Shown here one piece after another: positions 1-11,123 of a stretch of 64,000 bases of DNA (its first letter is position 1; the number at the start of each line of letters is the position of its first letter). The position numbers were made by a program, and so were the translations under genes. The notes beneath the pieces are model-generated. The model was not told the DNA's origin, ran no database searches, and worked only from the letters and a program-made list of their open reading frames with translations. Source of the DNA: Cupriavidus sp. 2SB (GTDB lineage Bacteria > Pseudomonadota > Gammaproteobacteria > Burkholderiales > Burkholderiaceae); the NCBI RefSeq assembly GCF_005503625.1, contig NZ_SCMX01000010.1:1-64000 (forward strand), written 5' to 3'.

Positions 1-614
1 TCGAGCGTGCGCAGTGCGAAGAACGACGTGGCTACATCCGCCTGCAGCGCCAGTTGCACCGAGCGATACAGATCCTCGGCGCCCTTCTCTTCCGCACGCG
101 CCGCATTCACGCTGCTGGCCACGCGGCCGAACAGGTCCAGCTCGTAGCTCGCAAATGCGCGTGCCTTGAGCACGGTCTGCGGCGCAACGCGCGTGCCATC
201 CGGCAAACCTTGCGATGCTGCCGAAGGTTGCGAACGCGTAGGATCGAAGCCGACGCTCAGTTGCGGATACAGGTCCGCCTCCGTGGCACCCGTAAAGGCC
301 CGCGCCTGCTTCAGGCGGGCCGCCGCAGCGGCCAGGTCCTGGTTGTAGCTGTTGGCCGCGTCGATCAGGCGATCGAGGTCGGCATCGCCGAACACCTTCC
401 ACCAGTCGCCGCGATGCTCGCCCTCGGACGGCACTGCCGTCTTCCACTGCGCGCCTTCCGTTGCGGCGGCGTCCGCCTCCTTGAAGGTGGCGGCGGTCGG
501 CGTCTCTGGCACCTTATACGTCGGCGCCAGCGAGCAGCCGGCCAGCACCAGTGCGGCGGCCAGCGTCGCGAGCTTCGGCAGGTAGTGCTTCATCACGTTA
601 TTGAAGTCATTCAT
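1..614 (-). CDS. RND efflux outer-membrane lipoprotein (NodT/OprM family), 3' part outside the window
   Basis: Outer-membrane channel of a tripartite efflux system. About 204 residues of the N-terminus are visible; the gene runs off the left edge. The start at 614 is preceded by GGGG eight bases upstream. An alternative in-frame ATG lies at 593. The N-terminus carries a lipoprotein signal with lipobox LAGC, then APTYKVPETP, and later GDWWKVFGD and the ASYELDLFGRV stretch typical of the family. It starts 11 bases after the stop of the RND pump gene and is the last gene of a membrane-fusion protein, pump, channel operon. The family is certain, the exact orthologue is not (OprN/OprC-like by context). 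Confidence 0.92.
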   Translation of the reverse strand, partial: MNDFNNVMKHYLPKLATLAAALVLAGCSLAPTYKVPETPTAATFKEADAAATEGAQWKTAVPSEGEHRGDWWKVFGDADLDRLIDAANSYNQDLAAAAARLKQARAFTGATEADLYPQLSVGFDPTRSQPSAASQGLPDGTRVAPQTVLKARAFASYELDLFGRVASSVNAARAEEKGAEDLYRSVQLALQADVATSFFALRTL

Positions 615-625
615 GTCTTTCACCC

Positions 626-3600
626 CTACTCTGCGGCCGAAACTTTCTGCCGGGCCGGGGACTTTCCTGGTCTACTCGGCCGCCGACGCGTAGCCAGCAG
701 TCGCAAGACAACGTAGAACACGGGTGTCAGGAAGAGTCCGAAGAACGTGACACCCAGCATCCCCGCAAAGACCGCCACCCCCATCGCGTGCCGCATTTCC
801 GCACCGGCGCCGGTCGATATCACCAGCGGCACTACGCCCATAATGAAAGCGAGCGACGTCATCAGGATTGGGCGCAATCTCAGTCGGCTAGCCTCAATGA
901 CTGCCTCCAGCACTCCGCGTCCCGCCATCTCCAGCTCGCGCGCGAACTCGACGATCAGGATCGCGTTTTTCGCCGAAAGCCCAACGAGTACGATGAAGCC
1001 GATCTGCGTGAAGATATTGCTATCGCCACGCGTCAACCACACGCCGATCAAGGCAGACATGATTCCCATGGGCACGATCGCAATAATGGCCAGAGGCAGA
1101 GCGAGACTTTCGTACTGAGCTGCCAGCACCAGAAACACCAGCAGAACACAGAGCGGGAAGATCCACATCGCCGAATTCCCCGCAATAATTTGCTGATAGG
1201 TCAAGTCGGTCCACTCGTATGTGATCCCCGGCGGCAAGGTCTTAGCAGCAATCCTTTCAATCGCCGCCATTGCCTCTGACGAAGAAAACCCTGGAGCCGG
1301 CGCACCAGACAGGTCCGCCGCCGTATAGCCGTTGTATCGTGTCACCAGTTCGGGGCCATACGCCTGCTCGACGCGCACGAGCGTTGACAAGGGAATCATT
1401 TCCGATCCATAACCCTTGACCTTCAGTTGAAGAATGTCTTCAGGATGAGCCCGATGGGTCGCGTCGGCCTGGACCCGAACTTGATAGACCCGTCCATACA
1501 GATTGATATCGTTGACGTACAGCGAGCCGAGATTCGCTTGTAACGTCTCGAATATGTCCGCAATGGATACGCCCAGTTGCTTGGCCTTGATCCGATCGAC
1601 GTCAACATGCAACTGCGGAACGTTAATCTGATAGACGGAGAACAGCGGGGTCAGTTCGGGCGCCTTGGCGGCCTCCGCCATGAAATCCTGCTTGGCCTTG
1701 TAGAGCGCTGCATAGCCAAGGTTCCCACGATCCTCCAATTGCAGCTTGAAGCCCCCGAGCGAGCCGATACCCATCACCGGCGGCGCGGGAAAAACGCCGG
1801 CGAATACCGGCTTGTCCAGCTTGCCGTACTTCGCATTCAGCGAAGCGGCAATGGCATCTGCCGTCAGCCCTTTTCGCTCCGAGAACGGCTTCAGCAGGAT
1901 GAACGAGAGACCGGAACTGGAGTTCGTCGTAGTGCCATTGATCGACAATCCGGCATAGGACGACGTTGAGGCAACACCCGGCTCCTTCAGAGCGGTACGC
2001 GTCATCTCCGAAAGCGTGGCATCCGTTCGATTGAGTGCCGAGCCTGCGGGCATTTGTACGAAGCTGACCAGGTACTCCTTGTCCTGTGCGGGGACGAACC
2101 CACCGGGTACTACGTTGGCGATTCCCACGGTTGCAGCCAGCAACACTCCATAGAGTACGAGCACAATGAGCTTATGCCGCCCAAGGACACTGACGCCTTG
2201 ACCGTATCGACCGGAACTGCGCTCAAAAAGGCGGTTGAACGCCAGAAAGAATCGTCCGAAGATGCGGTGCATCTGGCGAGTCAGCCAATCCTGTTCGGTC
2301 CCATGTGGTCGCAGAAGCAGAGCGGAGAGCGCCGGAGACAACGTAAGCGAGTTAATTGCAGAGATCACGGTGGACACTGCAATCGTGACGGCGAACTGCT
2401 TGTAGAACTGCCCGGTCAAACCGCTCATGAATGCCAGCGGCACAAATACCGCCACCAGCGTCAAGGCAATCGCGACGATGGGGCCGCTGACCTCTTGCAT
2501 TGCGCGGTACGTCGCCTCGCGCGGTGTGAGACCGAGTGCAATGTTCCGCTCGACGTTCTCCACCACGACGATCGCGTCGTCCACAACAATACCGATGGCC
2601 AGCACAAGGCCGAACAGGCTCAATGCGTTGATAGAGAATCCGAGACACAGCAGTACTGCCAGCGTGCCGACAATCGATACGGGCACGGCAAGAAGCGGGA
2701 TGATCGATGCGCGCCAAGTCTGCAGGAACAGAAAGACCACGATGACTACAAGCGCGATGGCTTCGAAGAGCGTATGCACAACTGCATCAATGCTGGCACG
2801 CACCGCTCGGGTCGGGTTATAGACGATCTTGTAGTCGACTCCTTCCGGGAATTGCTTCTTGAGCGTCTCCATCGTATGCGTGACGTTGTCGGCAATCTCC
2901 AGGGCATTCGCTCCGGACGACTCCATGATCGCCAATGGAATCCCGTCCTGCTCGTCCAGATATGCGCGCACGCCATAGTCTTCCGATGCGATCTCGATTC
3001 TCGCGACATCCCGCAGAAATGTCGTTCGCCCATCGGGCGAAGCTCGCAACACAATGTTCCCGAACTCTTCCGGGGTCTGCAAGCGTCCCTTGGCAGTGAC
3101 AGAGAGCTGGAGTGGCGTGTCGTCGGTCATAGGCGCAGCGCCGATTCGACCGACAGGCGCCTGGGCATTCTGTTCGCGAATTGCAGCCACGACTTCCGAA
3201 GCGGTAAGTCCGCGCGAGGCCACCGCGGTAGGATCAAGCCAGATGCGCATGGCATACCCGCCAGGGCCCCACACCACGACGCGGCCTACACCGTCGATTC
3301 GAGCTAACGGATCCTTGACGTTGCGAATAGCATAGTTGCTGAGATAGTTCGCGTCATAGCGTCCATTCGGCGACACCAGGTGGACGGCCAGCGTAATGTT
3401 GGGTGAACTCTTGGTCGTTTGGACGCCCAGACGCTGAACATCTTCGGGCAAGCGGGGCAACGCCTGAGATACGCGATTCTGTACCCACTGCGTTGCCTGG
3501 TCGGGATCGGTCCCGAGCCGGAACGTCACGGTCAAGTACAGATTGCCATCGTCGTTCGCGAGGGACTGCATGTACAGCATGTCCTCGACCCCGTTTACCT

Positions 3601-3808
3601 GCTCCTCCAGCGGCGCTGCAACCGTTTCTGCAATGGTCGTCGCATTCGCGCCTGGATACTGGGCATGCACGACGACGGAAGGCGGCACGACTGTCGGATA
3701 CTCTGACACGGGAAGCTTGAAGAGCGCGATCAGACCCGCTACCAGGATGAACGTCGAGAGAACGCCTGCAAAGATCGGTCGATCCACAAAGAATCTGGAG
3801 ATGTTCAT
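626..3808 (-). CDS. RND multidrug efflux pump, inner-membrane subunit (MexF/AcrB type, HAE1)
   Basis: Proton-driven inner-membrane transporter exporting drugs or organic toxins through the fusion protein and outer-membrane channel encoded on either side. 1060 residues, the normal family length. It begins MNISRFFVDRPIFAGVLS, the standard RND N-terminal helix. The proton-relay Asp pair lies in VVDDAIVVVENVERN of the fourth membrane segment, and two large periplasmic loops separate twelve predicted membrane segments. Its ATG overlaps the stop of the upstream fusion-protein gene (ATGA), so translation is probably coupled. The sequence resembles MexF/BpeF rather than MexB, a family impression rather than a computed result. 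Substrate unknown. Confidence 0.95.
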   Translation of the reverse strand: MNISRFFVDRPIFAGVLSTFILVAGLIALFKLPVSEYPTVVPPSVVVHAQYPGANATTIAETVAAPLEEQVNGVEDMLYMQSLANDDGNLYLTVTFRLGTDPDQATQWVQNRVSQALPRLPEDVQRLGVQTTKSSPNITLAVHLVSPNGRYDANYLSNYAIRNVKDPLARIDGVGRVVVWGPGGYAMRIWLDPTAVASRGLTASEVVAAIREQNAQAPVGRIGAAPMTDDTPLQLSVTAKGRLQTPEEFGNIVLRASPDGRTTFLRDVARIEIASEDYGVRAYLDEQDGIPLAIMESSGANALEIADNVTHTMETLKKQFPEGVDYKIVYNPTRAVRASIDAVVHTLFEAIALVVIVVFLFLQTWRASIIPLLAVPVSIVGTLAVLLCLGFSINALSLFGLVLAIGIVVDDAIVVVENVERNIALGLTPREATYRAMQEVSGPIVAIALTLVAVFVPLAFMSGLTGQFYKQFAVTIAVSTVISAINSLTLSPALSALLLRPHGTEQDWLTRQMHRIFGRFFLAFNRLFERSSGRYGQGVSVLGRHKLIVLVLYGVLLAATVGIANVVPGGFVPAQDKEYLVSFVQMPAGSALNRTDATLSEMTRTALKEPGVASTSSYAGLSINGTTTNSSSGLSFILLKPFSERKGLTADAIAASLNAKYGKLDKPVFAGVFPAPPVMGIGSLGGFKLQLEDRGNLGYAALYKAKQDFMAEAAKAPELTPLFSVYQINVPQLHVDVDRIKAKQLGVSIADIFETLQANLGSLYVNDINLYGRVYQVRVQADATHRAHPEDILQLKVKGYGSEMIPLSTLVRVEQAYGPELVTRYNGYTAADLSGAPAPGFSSSEAMAAIERIAAKTLPPGITYEWTDLTYQQIIAGNSAMWIFPLCVLLVFLVLAAQYESLALPLAIIAIVPMGIMSALIGVWLTRGDSNIFTQIGFIVLVGLSAKNAILIVEFARELEMAGRGVLEAVIEASRLRLRPILMTSLAFIMGVVPLVISTGAGAEMRHAMGVAVFAGMLGVTFFGLFLTPVFYVVLRLLATRRRPSRPGKSPARQKVSAAE

Positions 3809-5004
3809 GACTGTCCTCCCTGGTGCACCGCGGCGACGGATCCCGGAGATGAGAGAGGCTCCGCCTTCACCATATCGCCGCTGTGCACACGTTGCGCGCC
3901 CTCAACAACTACGGCTTCGCCGACCCGGATGCCGTCTCTGACGACACGCATCCCGTCCTGGCGGCCAGCCAACGCGAGCGTGCGGTAGCTGATCTTTCCA
4001 TCCGGCCCGACCACGAACGCGAATTTTTTGTCCTGGTCCGTACCAATTGCCGCTTCATCCACGAGAACGCCAGCGTAAGTCTTGCTCGCTTGGATTCTTA
4101 CCTTCGCCTGCAATCCCGGGACCATCTGACCGGACGGATTGGCAAAGCGGGCACGGACCCGGATAGTCCCGGACACGGTGTCAAGCTGATTGTCGACCGA
4201 GGCGATCTCCCCATGGCGCGGGAAACCGGATTCATTGGACAGCGCGAGCCCCACGGTTTCGCCTCGTCCACCCTGAGCGCCTATTCCCACCAATTGCAGA
4301 TAGGTTTGTTCGTCGACATTGAAGGATGCATAAATCGGATCGAGCGATACGATCGATGTCAAGGCGCGTGCCGCACCGCCCGCCTCGACCACATTCCCCG
4401 CTGTGATTTCGGCGCGGGAAACGCGCCCACTGATTGGAGCGATGATCTTGGTATAACCAAGATCGATACGGGCACGGTAGAGCGCGGCTTGCGCGGCTCG
4501 CGAGGAAGATTGCGCTTCACGGGCCGCGTTTTCGGCCGCATCGAACTCCTTTCGGGAGATTGCATTGTCTTGCTGCAAGCGCCTGGCACGCACAAGTTCA
4601 CTCTCGGTAAATCGGCGCCTGTCCTCGGCCACCGCAGCAGCAGCCTGAGCCTCCTGGACTCGCGCTTCATATGGGGCCGCGTCGAGCGAAAACAGCACGC
4701 TGCCTTGCTTCACCAGGTCCCCGTCACGGAAATGGACGGCAGCTATGGTTCCGGCCACCCGCGGCCGAACCTCGACCCGCTCGACCGCTTCCATGCGCCC
4801 AACATATTCCTGCCAATCCTTGATATCACGTCCTACTGCCGGACTGACCTTGACGACTGGCAACGGTGTGGCCGCCAGCGGCCTTTCCGAATGTGCACTG
4901 CTCGCATGCATCGCAGCAATCGCACCGGTCAGCACAACCGCCGTCGCAACAGCGGCGACACCTCTGATTCGCGCACGTTCCATGGCTTCATCACTTCTGT
5001 TCAT
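3805..5004 (-). CDS. RND efflux periplasmic adaptor (membrane fusion protein, MexE/AcrA type)
   Basis: Periplasmic adaptor joining the pump to the outer-membrane channel. 399 residues. An N-terminal hydrophobic segment (about 15-32) has no cysteine, so it is probably membrane-anchored rather than lipidated. A split biotinyl-lipoyl motif follows (VEVRPRVAGTIAAVHF and later YTKIIAPISGRVSRAEI), flanking an alpha-helical hairpin, then beta-barrel and membrane-proximal domains. First gene of the three-gene efflux operon and divergent from an aldo/keto reductase. The start could also be the ATG at 4983 (MERARIRG); neither has a strong ribosome-binding site. Confidence 0.93.
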   Translation of the reverse strand: MNRSDEAMERARIRGVAAVATAVVLTGAIAAMHASSAHSERPLAATPLPVVKVSPAVGRDIKDWQEYVGRMEAVERVEVRPRVAGTIAAVHFRDGDLVKQGSVLFSLDAAPYEARVQEAQAAAAVAEDRRRFTESELVRARRLQQDNAISRKEFDAAENAAREAQSSSRAAQAALYRARIDLGYTKIIAPISGRVSRAEITAGNVVEAGGAARALTSIVSLDPIYASFNVDEQTYLQLVGIGAQGGRGETVGLALSNESGFPRHGEIASVDNQLDTVSGTIRVRARFANPSGQMVPGLQAKVRIQASKTYAGVLVDEAAIGTDQDKKFAFVVGPDGKISYRTLALAGRQDGMRVVRDGIRVGEAVVVEGAQRVHSGDMVKAEPLSSPGSVAAVHQGGQS

Positions 5005-5064
5005 TTCGATGAAGCCGATTGTGGTTCTTCAACGCGCACGGATACAGGGTGACAATCCGTTTTC

Positions 5065-5161
5065 ATTATTCGTCACGGTTGAATAATCGAACCTGACAGC
5101 GCGTTCCATAGTCCCGAGATGCAATGCCGTCCAATCTCAGAATTCTGTGTCGACGAATAAT
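5065..5161. promoter_or_regulatory. Divergent control region with three GAATAAT motifs
   Basis: In the 207-base gap between the efflux operon and the aldo/keto reductase, ATTATTC (5065-5071) and GAATAAT (5081-5087) form a perfect inverted repeat. A third GAATAAT is at 5155-5161. This AT-rich symmetric pattern in a divergent promoter fits a LysR- or TetR-type operator. Which protein binds is inference; the LysR gene at 6063-7025 is the nearest candidate. Confidence 0.4.
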
Positions 5162-5211
5162 CTGCTGGCCGATCTAACGGATACTTGAAGCCGTTTCCCG
5201 AAGGAGCCGAA

Positions 5212-6057
5212 ATGACCCCGACCCCCACCATCCAGCTTGCGCACGGCGCACGTCCGATACCCGCCTTGGGCTATGGCCTATGGCAGGTGCCAGGCGAAGC
5301 GAGCGCAACCTTGGTCAAGACAGCACTACAGAATGGCTATCGTCTCATTGATACCGCCGAGGCTTACTACAACGAGGAAGGCGTCGGACAGGGCATTCGC
5401 GCCAGTGGAATTCCCCGAGACCAAATCTATTTGACTACGAAGGTTTGGAATTCACACCATGGGCGGAACCAGACGATCGATGCATTCAATGCCAGTTTGC
5501 AGCGCCTGGGCGTCCCGTACATCGATCTTTACTTGATGCACTGGCCTGCCCGCGTGCGGAATCTCTACGTTGAAACGTGGCGCGCAATGATTGAGTTGCG
5601 CGACACGGGGAAAGTGCGATCCATCGGCGTATCGAACTTTGCCATTCCGCACCTGCAGCGGATCATCGACGAAACGGGTGTCACGCCGGCTGTGAACCAG
5701 GTGGAACTGCATCCTTACTTTCAGCAGAACGCGCTTCGCGCCTTCCATGCGAAGCACGGCATTGCGACACAGTCATGGAGCCCCCTTGGAATCTGGAAGG
5801 AGCGGCCCTCACCGCTGAATCATCCGATGGTGCTGGAGCTTGCCCGCAAGCATGGGCGCACCCCCGCTCAAATTATCCTGCGATGGCATCTGGACAACAG
5901 GCTGGTCGTACTTTCCAAATCGGAAAAGCCAGCCCGTATCCAGGAGAATTTCAAATCGCTGGAGTTCCACCTCGATGCCGAAGACCTCGCGATCATGGCA
6001 GCGCTTGATGACCCAGCGGGCCGGCGGGGGCCGGACCCGGAAACCGCAGAGTTCTGA
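5212..6057 (+). CDS. Aldo/keto reductase (AKR, 2,5-diketo-D-gluconate reductase-like)
   Basis: NADPH-dependent cytosolic reductase of aldehydes or ketones. 281 residues from the ATG at 5212, chosen over an upstream TTG because AAGGAG sits six bases before it. The catalytic tetrad is complete: Asp47 and Tyr52 (IDTAEAYYNE), Lys77 (LTTKVW) and His110 (LYLMHWP). The AKR signatures VNQVELHPYFQQ and ILRWHLDNRLVVLSKS are present. It diverges from a MexEF-like pump and runs convergently into a LysR gene only five bases away. The arrangement recalls the mexS/mexT setting beside mexEF-oprN, where an oxidoreductase detoxifies electrophiles that induce the pump; that parallel is inference. Confidence 0.9.
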   Translation: MTPTPTIQLAHGARPIPALGYGLWQVPGEASATLVKTALQNGYRLIDTAEAYYNEEGVGQGIRASGIPRDQIYLTTKVWNSHHGRNQTIDAFNASLQRLGVPYIDLYLMHWPARVRNLYVETWRAMIELRDTGKVRSIGVSNFAIPHLQRIIDETGVTPAVNQVELHPYFQQNALRAFHAKHGIATQSWSPLGIWKERPSPLNHPMVLELARKHGRTPAQIILRWHLDNRLVVLSKSEKPARIQENFKSLEFHLDAEDLAIMAALDDPAGRRGPDPETAEF

Positions 6058-6062
6058 CGTTT

Positions 6063-7025
6063 CTAGGCCTTGGCGCGCTTGGCGGCGGGACGGGCAGCAC
6101 GGGCGGATGTACGGCCCGCCTGGAAGCGCGAATCCGCAGCGAACAGAGCCTGCACCCAATCGATGAACGCTCGTACGGGCGGCGGCAGGTGGCGGTTTCT
6201 CACATAGAGGAGTGAAACTGCCACCGGGCTGGACGTAAGCTGCGGAAGGATTTGCGTCAGCCGCCCACTATCGAGGTATGGCCTCAAGAGGAAACTGCCC
6301 GCGCGGATGATTCCGAGGCCCTCCAAGCCACAAGCAATGTAGCTTTCGGTGTCGTTCACCACCAGATTTCCGTTTGGATGGAAGGCTATCACCTGGCCAT
6401 CTACTTCAAAATGCCAGGCCATGGGACGTCCCGTTCGGCTCAGCATGTATCCAACGGCCTGGTGGCTGCGCAGCGCTGCAAGATCCAGAGGTAGCCCAGC
6501 GCTGGCCAAATACTCCGGCGAAGCGCAAGTCAGCCATTCGAAGCTGCCAATCTGCCGCCCTACCAGCGTCGATGAATCGGCCAAGGCCCCGGTACGGATA
6601 GCACAGTCAATGCCCTCCTGAACAATGTCCACTGTCCGATCCGTCAGCGTGAGCGTAAGGGCAATGTCCGGATACTGTGTCCGAAAGTCCTTCAGGGCGG
6701 GTATCAACACGGTTTTGCCCAGAGAGGTCGGAACATCGATCTTGAGCCGGCCACGCGGCATTCCCTGCAGCCCGGGAAAGCTGCCTTCGACGCTCTCCAT
6801 GTCCTCAAGGATCCGCTTGCAGTGCTCGTAATATCGTTCCCCATCCTCGGTGAGCCTGAGACGCCTGGTGGTGCGTTGCAGGAGCCTGACGCCAAGATGC
6901 GCCTCCAGGCTCTTGACGATATGCGTCACAGAGGAGGCCGGCAGACCCAACGTTTCGGCTGCCTTGTTGAAGCCATTGACCTCAACAATGCGTTGAAAGA
7001 CCTGCATGGCCTGGAACCGGTCCAT
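6063..7025 (-). CDS. LysR-family transcriptional regulator
   Basis: DNA-binding regulator, 320 residues from MDRFQAMQVFQ. A longer reading from 7079 adds 18 uncharacteristic residues. The N-terminal winged helix-turn-helix (about 1-60, with FNKAAETLGLPASSVTHIVKSLE) is followed by a periplasmic-binding-protein-like effector domain starting near residue 90. The C-terminus is basic and alanine-rich. It is convergent with the aldo/keto reductase. By position it may control that gene and the divergent efflux operon. The effector is unknown. Confidence 0.88.
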   Translation of the reverse strand: MDRFQAMQVFQRIVEVNGFNKAAETLGLPASSVTHIVKSLEAHLGVRLLQRTTRRLRLTEDGERYYEHCKRILEDMESVEGSFPGLQGMPRGRLKIDVPTSLGKTVLIPALKDFRTQYPDIALTLTLTDRTVDIVQEGIDCAIRTGALADSSTLVGRQIGSFEWLTCASPEYLASAGLPLDLAALRSHQAVGYMLSRTGRPMAWHFEVDGQVIAFHPNGNLVVNDTESYIACGLEGLGIIRAGSFLLRPYLDSGRLTQILPQLTSSPVAVSLLYVRNRHLPPPVRAFIDWVQALFAADSRFQAGRTSARAARPAAKRAKA

Positions 7026-7124
7026 TGTCGGCTGGATGAACAGAGTAGAAAGTCGGGAGTATGCCAGCCCCGGCGGCACTTCGCATGCTCTGATAGGTCA
7101 CGTCGCGAGCACCGTGCGCACTCG

Positions 7125-9348
<2,224 letters not shown>

Positions 9349-9600
9349 AGCGCTCGTCGAGCGACAACAAGCCCTGCATGGGGCCACCGAAAAATCCTGC
9401 CGCGCCAGAGATTCAGCATTCATGATTTCATCCATCTCGATTCATGATGAGTCCGTCCCAGGGTATCGGTTGAAGTAGACCGAGGTATGGGAATCCAGAA
9501 CCCGGGTACGAGCAGTTCCTTTCCCAGGACTGATTTCGATTGCGGTTGCACGTCGGTAGAGTCGCGTTACGACCCGCCACCTCTCTTACAGGAGACCGAC

Positions 9601-10239
9601 ATGACGATCAGCACCGAACTTCGCATCCCTGACAGCAAGCTTGCACGCGAGATTACCGAACTGGTGCGCGACACCGAGTCCGACCTTCTATTCCATCACT
9701 CAAGCCGGGTCTACCATTTCGCCGCATATGCTGGAAAGCACCGCGGCCTTTCCTTCGACCCCGAATTGCTCTACGCCGGCGCGATGTTCCACGATATGGG
9801 ACTCACTGACGCATACAGCAGCCATGACAAGCGTTTCGAAGTAGACGGTGCCAACGCCGCCGCGGACTTCCTGCGCGCACGCGGAATCGCTGTCACCGAC
9901 GTCAACAAGGTGTGGACGGCGATCGCGCTGCATACGACTCCCGGCGTCCCGGAATTCATGGACCCGGTGATTGCGCTGGTGACCACCGGCGTCGAAATGG
10001 ACGTCCTCGGCATAGGTTATGACAACTTTCCGGCAGAGGAACGCGAGCGAATCGTTCGCGCCCACCCTCGCTCGGAACGGTTCAAGGAAGACATCATTCA
10101 AGCCTTCTACAACGGGATCAAACACAAGCCTGCTACGACATTTGGCAATGTGAAGGCTGATGTCCTGGCCGACAAGGACCCCTCGTTCCAACGGATCAAC
10201 TTCTGCAGCATCATCCGTAATTCGGCTTGGCGAGGATAA
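9601..10239 (+). CDS. HD-domain hydrolase (cyanamide-hydratase-like family)
   Basis: Metal-dependent HD-superfamily protein of 212 residues. The start at 9601 follows CAGGAGACCGAC; an open frame from 9487 lacks a ribosome site. Metal-binding residues are visible: His33 in LFHHSSRVYHF, the HD pair at 64-65 in AMFHDMGLTD, and a later IALHTTPGVP. The pattern of HSxRVYxF, HDMGLT and a following FExDGA resembles the cyanamide hydratase branch of HD proteins rather than nucleotide phosphohydrolases. That is a motif-level judgement and the substrate is unproven. It is followed by a DUF2892 gene and a sigma factor in the same direction. Confidence 0.7.
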   Translation: MTISTELRIPDSKLAREITELVRDTESDLLFHHSSRVYHFAAYAGKHRGLSFDPELLYAGAMFHDMGLTDAYSSHDKRFEVDGANAAADFLRARGIAVTDVNKVWTAIALHTTPGVPEFMDPVIALVTTGVEMDVLGIGYDNFPAEERERIVRAHPRSERFKEDIIQAFYNGIKHKPATTFGNVKADVLADKDPSFQRINFCSIIRNSAWRG

Positions 10240-10321
10240 TATTTTTTTTCCCGCGCGAATCCTTTCCCGATCTCGACGCCTCTTGTGTAGTGAGGGTCGT
10301 CCTCACACCTGGAGATATCAA

Positions 10322-10537
10322 ATGTTCTACGTCAAGAATGTGCCCGGTTGGGAAAGAGCCGTGCGGGTCGTGGTTGGGCTGGTTGTGGCCATCGCTGCCA
10401 TCATTGGCATGGGTGGCCTTTGGGGCACTCTGATTGCTGTCTGTGCTGCCGGCATTGTCGTGTCAGGGCTGGTGGGCTTCTGCCCGATGTGTGCCATGGT
10501 CGGTCGCCGCCTGGACCGTCAGCAAGGCAAGCGATAA
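10322..10537 (+). CDS. DUF2892 (YgaP-like) small inner-membrane protein
   Basis: 71-residue protein with two hydrophobic segments (about 13-30 and 33-50) and the GFCPMCAMVG motif near residue 55, typical of DUF2892 proteins. These are related to the membrane part of the rhodanese YgaP. The ATG at 10322 follows CTGGAGATATCAA. The stop is five bases before the sigma-factor start, so the two are probably co-transcribed. Function in this family is not established; the CxxC-like pair suggests thiol or sulfur chemistry. Confidence 0.8.
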   Translation: MFYVKNVPGWERAVRVVVGLVVAIAAIIGMGGLWGTLIAVCAAGIVVSGLVGFCPMCAMVGRRLDRQQGKR

Positions 10538-10542
10538 ATGCC

Positions 10543-11061
10543 ATGTCGATCGTCGATACGCATATGCCGCTGCTGGAACGTGCCAAGTCGGGTGACCAGG
10601 CTGCAATGGTCGAGTTACTCCGGCTTTGCCAGCCCGACATCCGGCGCTATGCGCAACGGCACTGCCTGATCAGCGATATCGATGACGCCGTGCAGGAAGC
10701 GTTGCTAACGCTTTCTCGCCGGCTCTCGTCGGTAAGGGCACTCGCGGCCTTATCGGGATGGTTGTTTCGTGTGGTGCAGCGCGAATGCCGCCGACTCGGC
10801 CGAACCGCGCTGCATTTTGATCCTTTCGATGAAGAAAAGCTGGAGGACTGGCTGGCAGCCCACAGCACTGACGCGTTACGGATGGAGTTGGCCAGCGCGT
10901 TGGACTCTCTTCCCGACACGTATCGACAGATCATTCTGCTGCGAGACTTCGAAGAACTGACGATCGGAGAAATTGCAGAACGTCTTGCGCTGACGCCAGC
11001 CGCAGCAAAGAGCCGGCTGCATCGCGCAAGGCTGTTGGCGCGAGAATACTTGCTAGGCTAG
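10543..11061 (+). CDS. ECF-like sigma-70 family RNA polymerase sigma factor
   Basis: 172-residue sigma factor with region 2 (about 15-75; DDAVQEALLTLSRRL, with GWLFRVVQRECRRL) and region 4 (about 110-165; LPDTYRQIILLRDFEELTIGEIAERL, then TPAAAKSRLHRARLL). Directs RNA polymerase to an alternative promoter class. It starts five bases after the DUF2892 gene. No anti-sigma factor gene is recognisable next to it; the next gene is convergent. Target promoters cannot be read from this window. Confidence 0.88.
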   Translation: MSIVDTHMPLLERAKSGDQAAMVELLRLCQPDIRRYAQRHCLISDIDDAVQEALLTLSRRLSSVRALAALSGWLFRVVQRECRRLGRTALHFDPFDEEKLEDWLAAHSTDALRMELASALDSLPDTYRQIILLRDFEELTIGEIAERLALTPAAAKSRLHRARLLAREYLLG

Positions 11062-11077
11062 CGTATAGAGAATTTTC

Positions 11078-11116
11078 CTGCCCGCCCGCCGCTTGGAAAA
11101 TGCGGCAGGCGGGCAG
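11078..11116. terminator. Bidirectional terminator hairpin
   Basis: CTGCCCGCC (11078-11086) pairs with GGCGGGCAG (11108-11116), with an inner CCGC/GCGG stem. It lies between the convergent sigma-factor and molybdenum-hydroxylase genes. No U-run follows on either strand, so it is a structural rather than classic terminator. Confidence 0.5.
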
Positions 11117-11123
11117 CATGGCG

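Noticed and set aside
2054-3307. 417-residue plus-strand frame inside the RND pump gene
   Set aside because: Shadow of the pump gene; composition is not protein-like.
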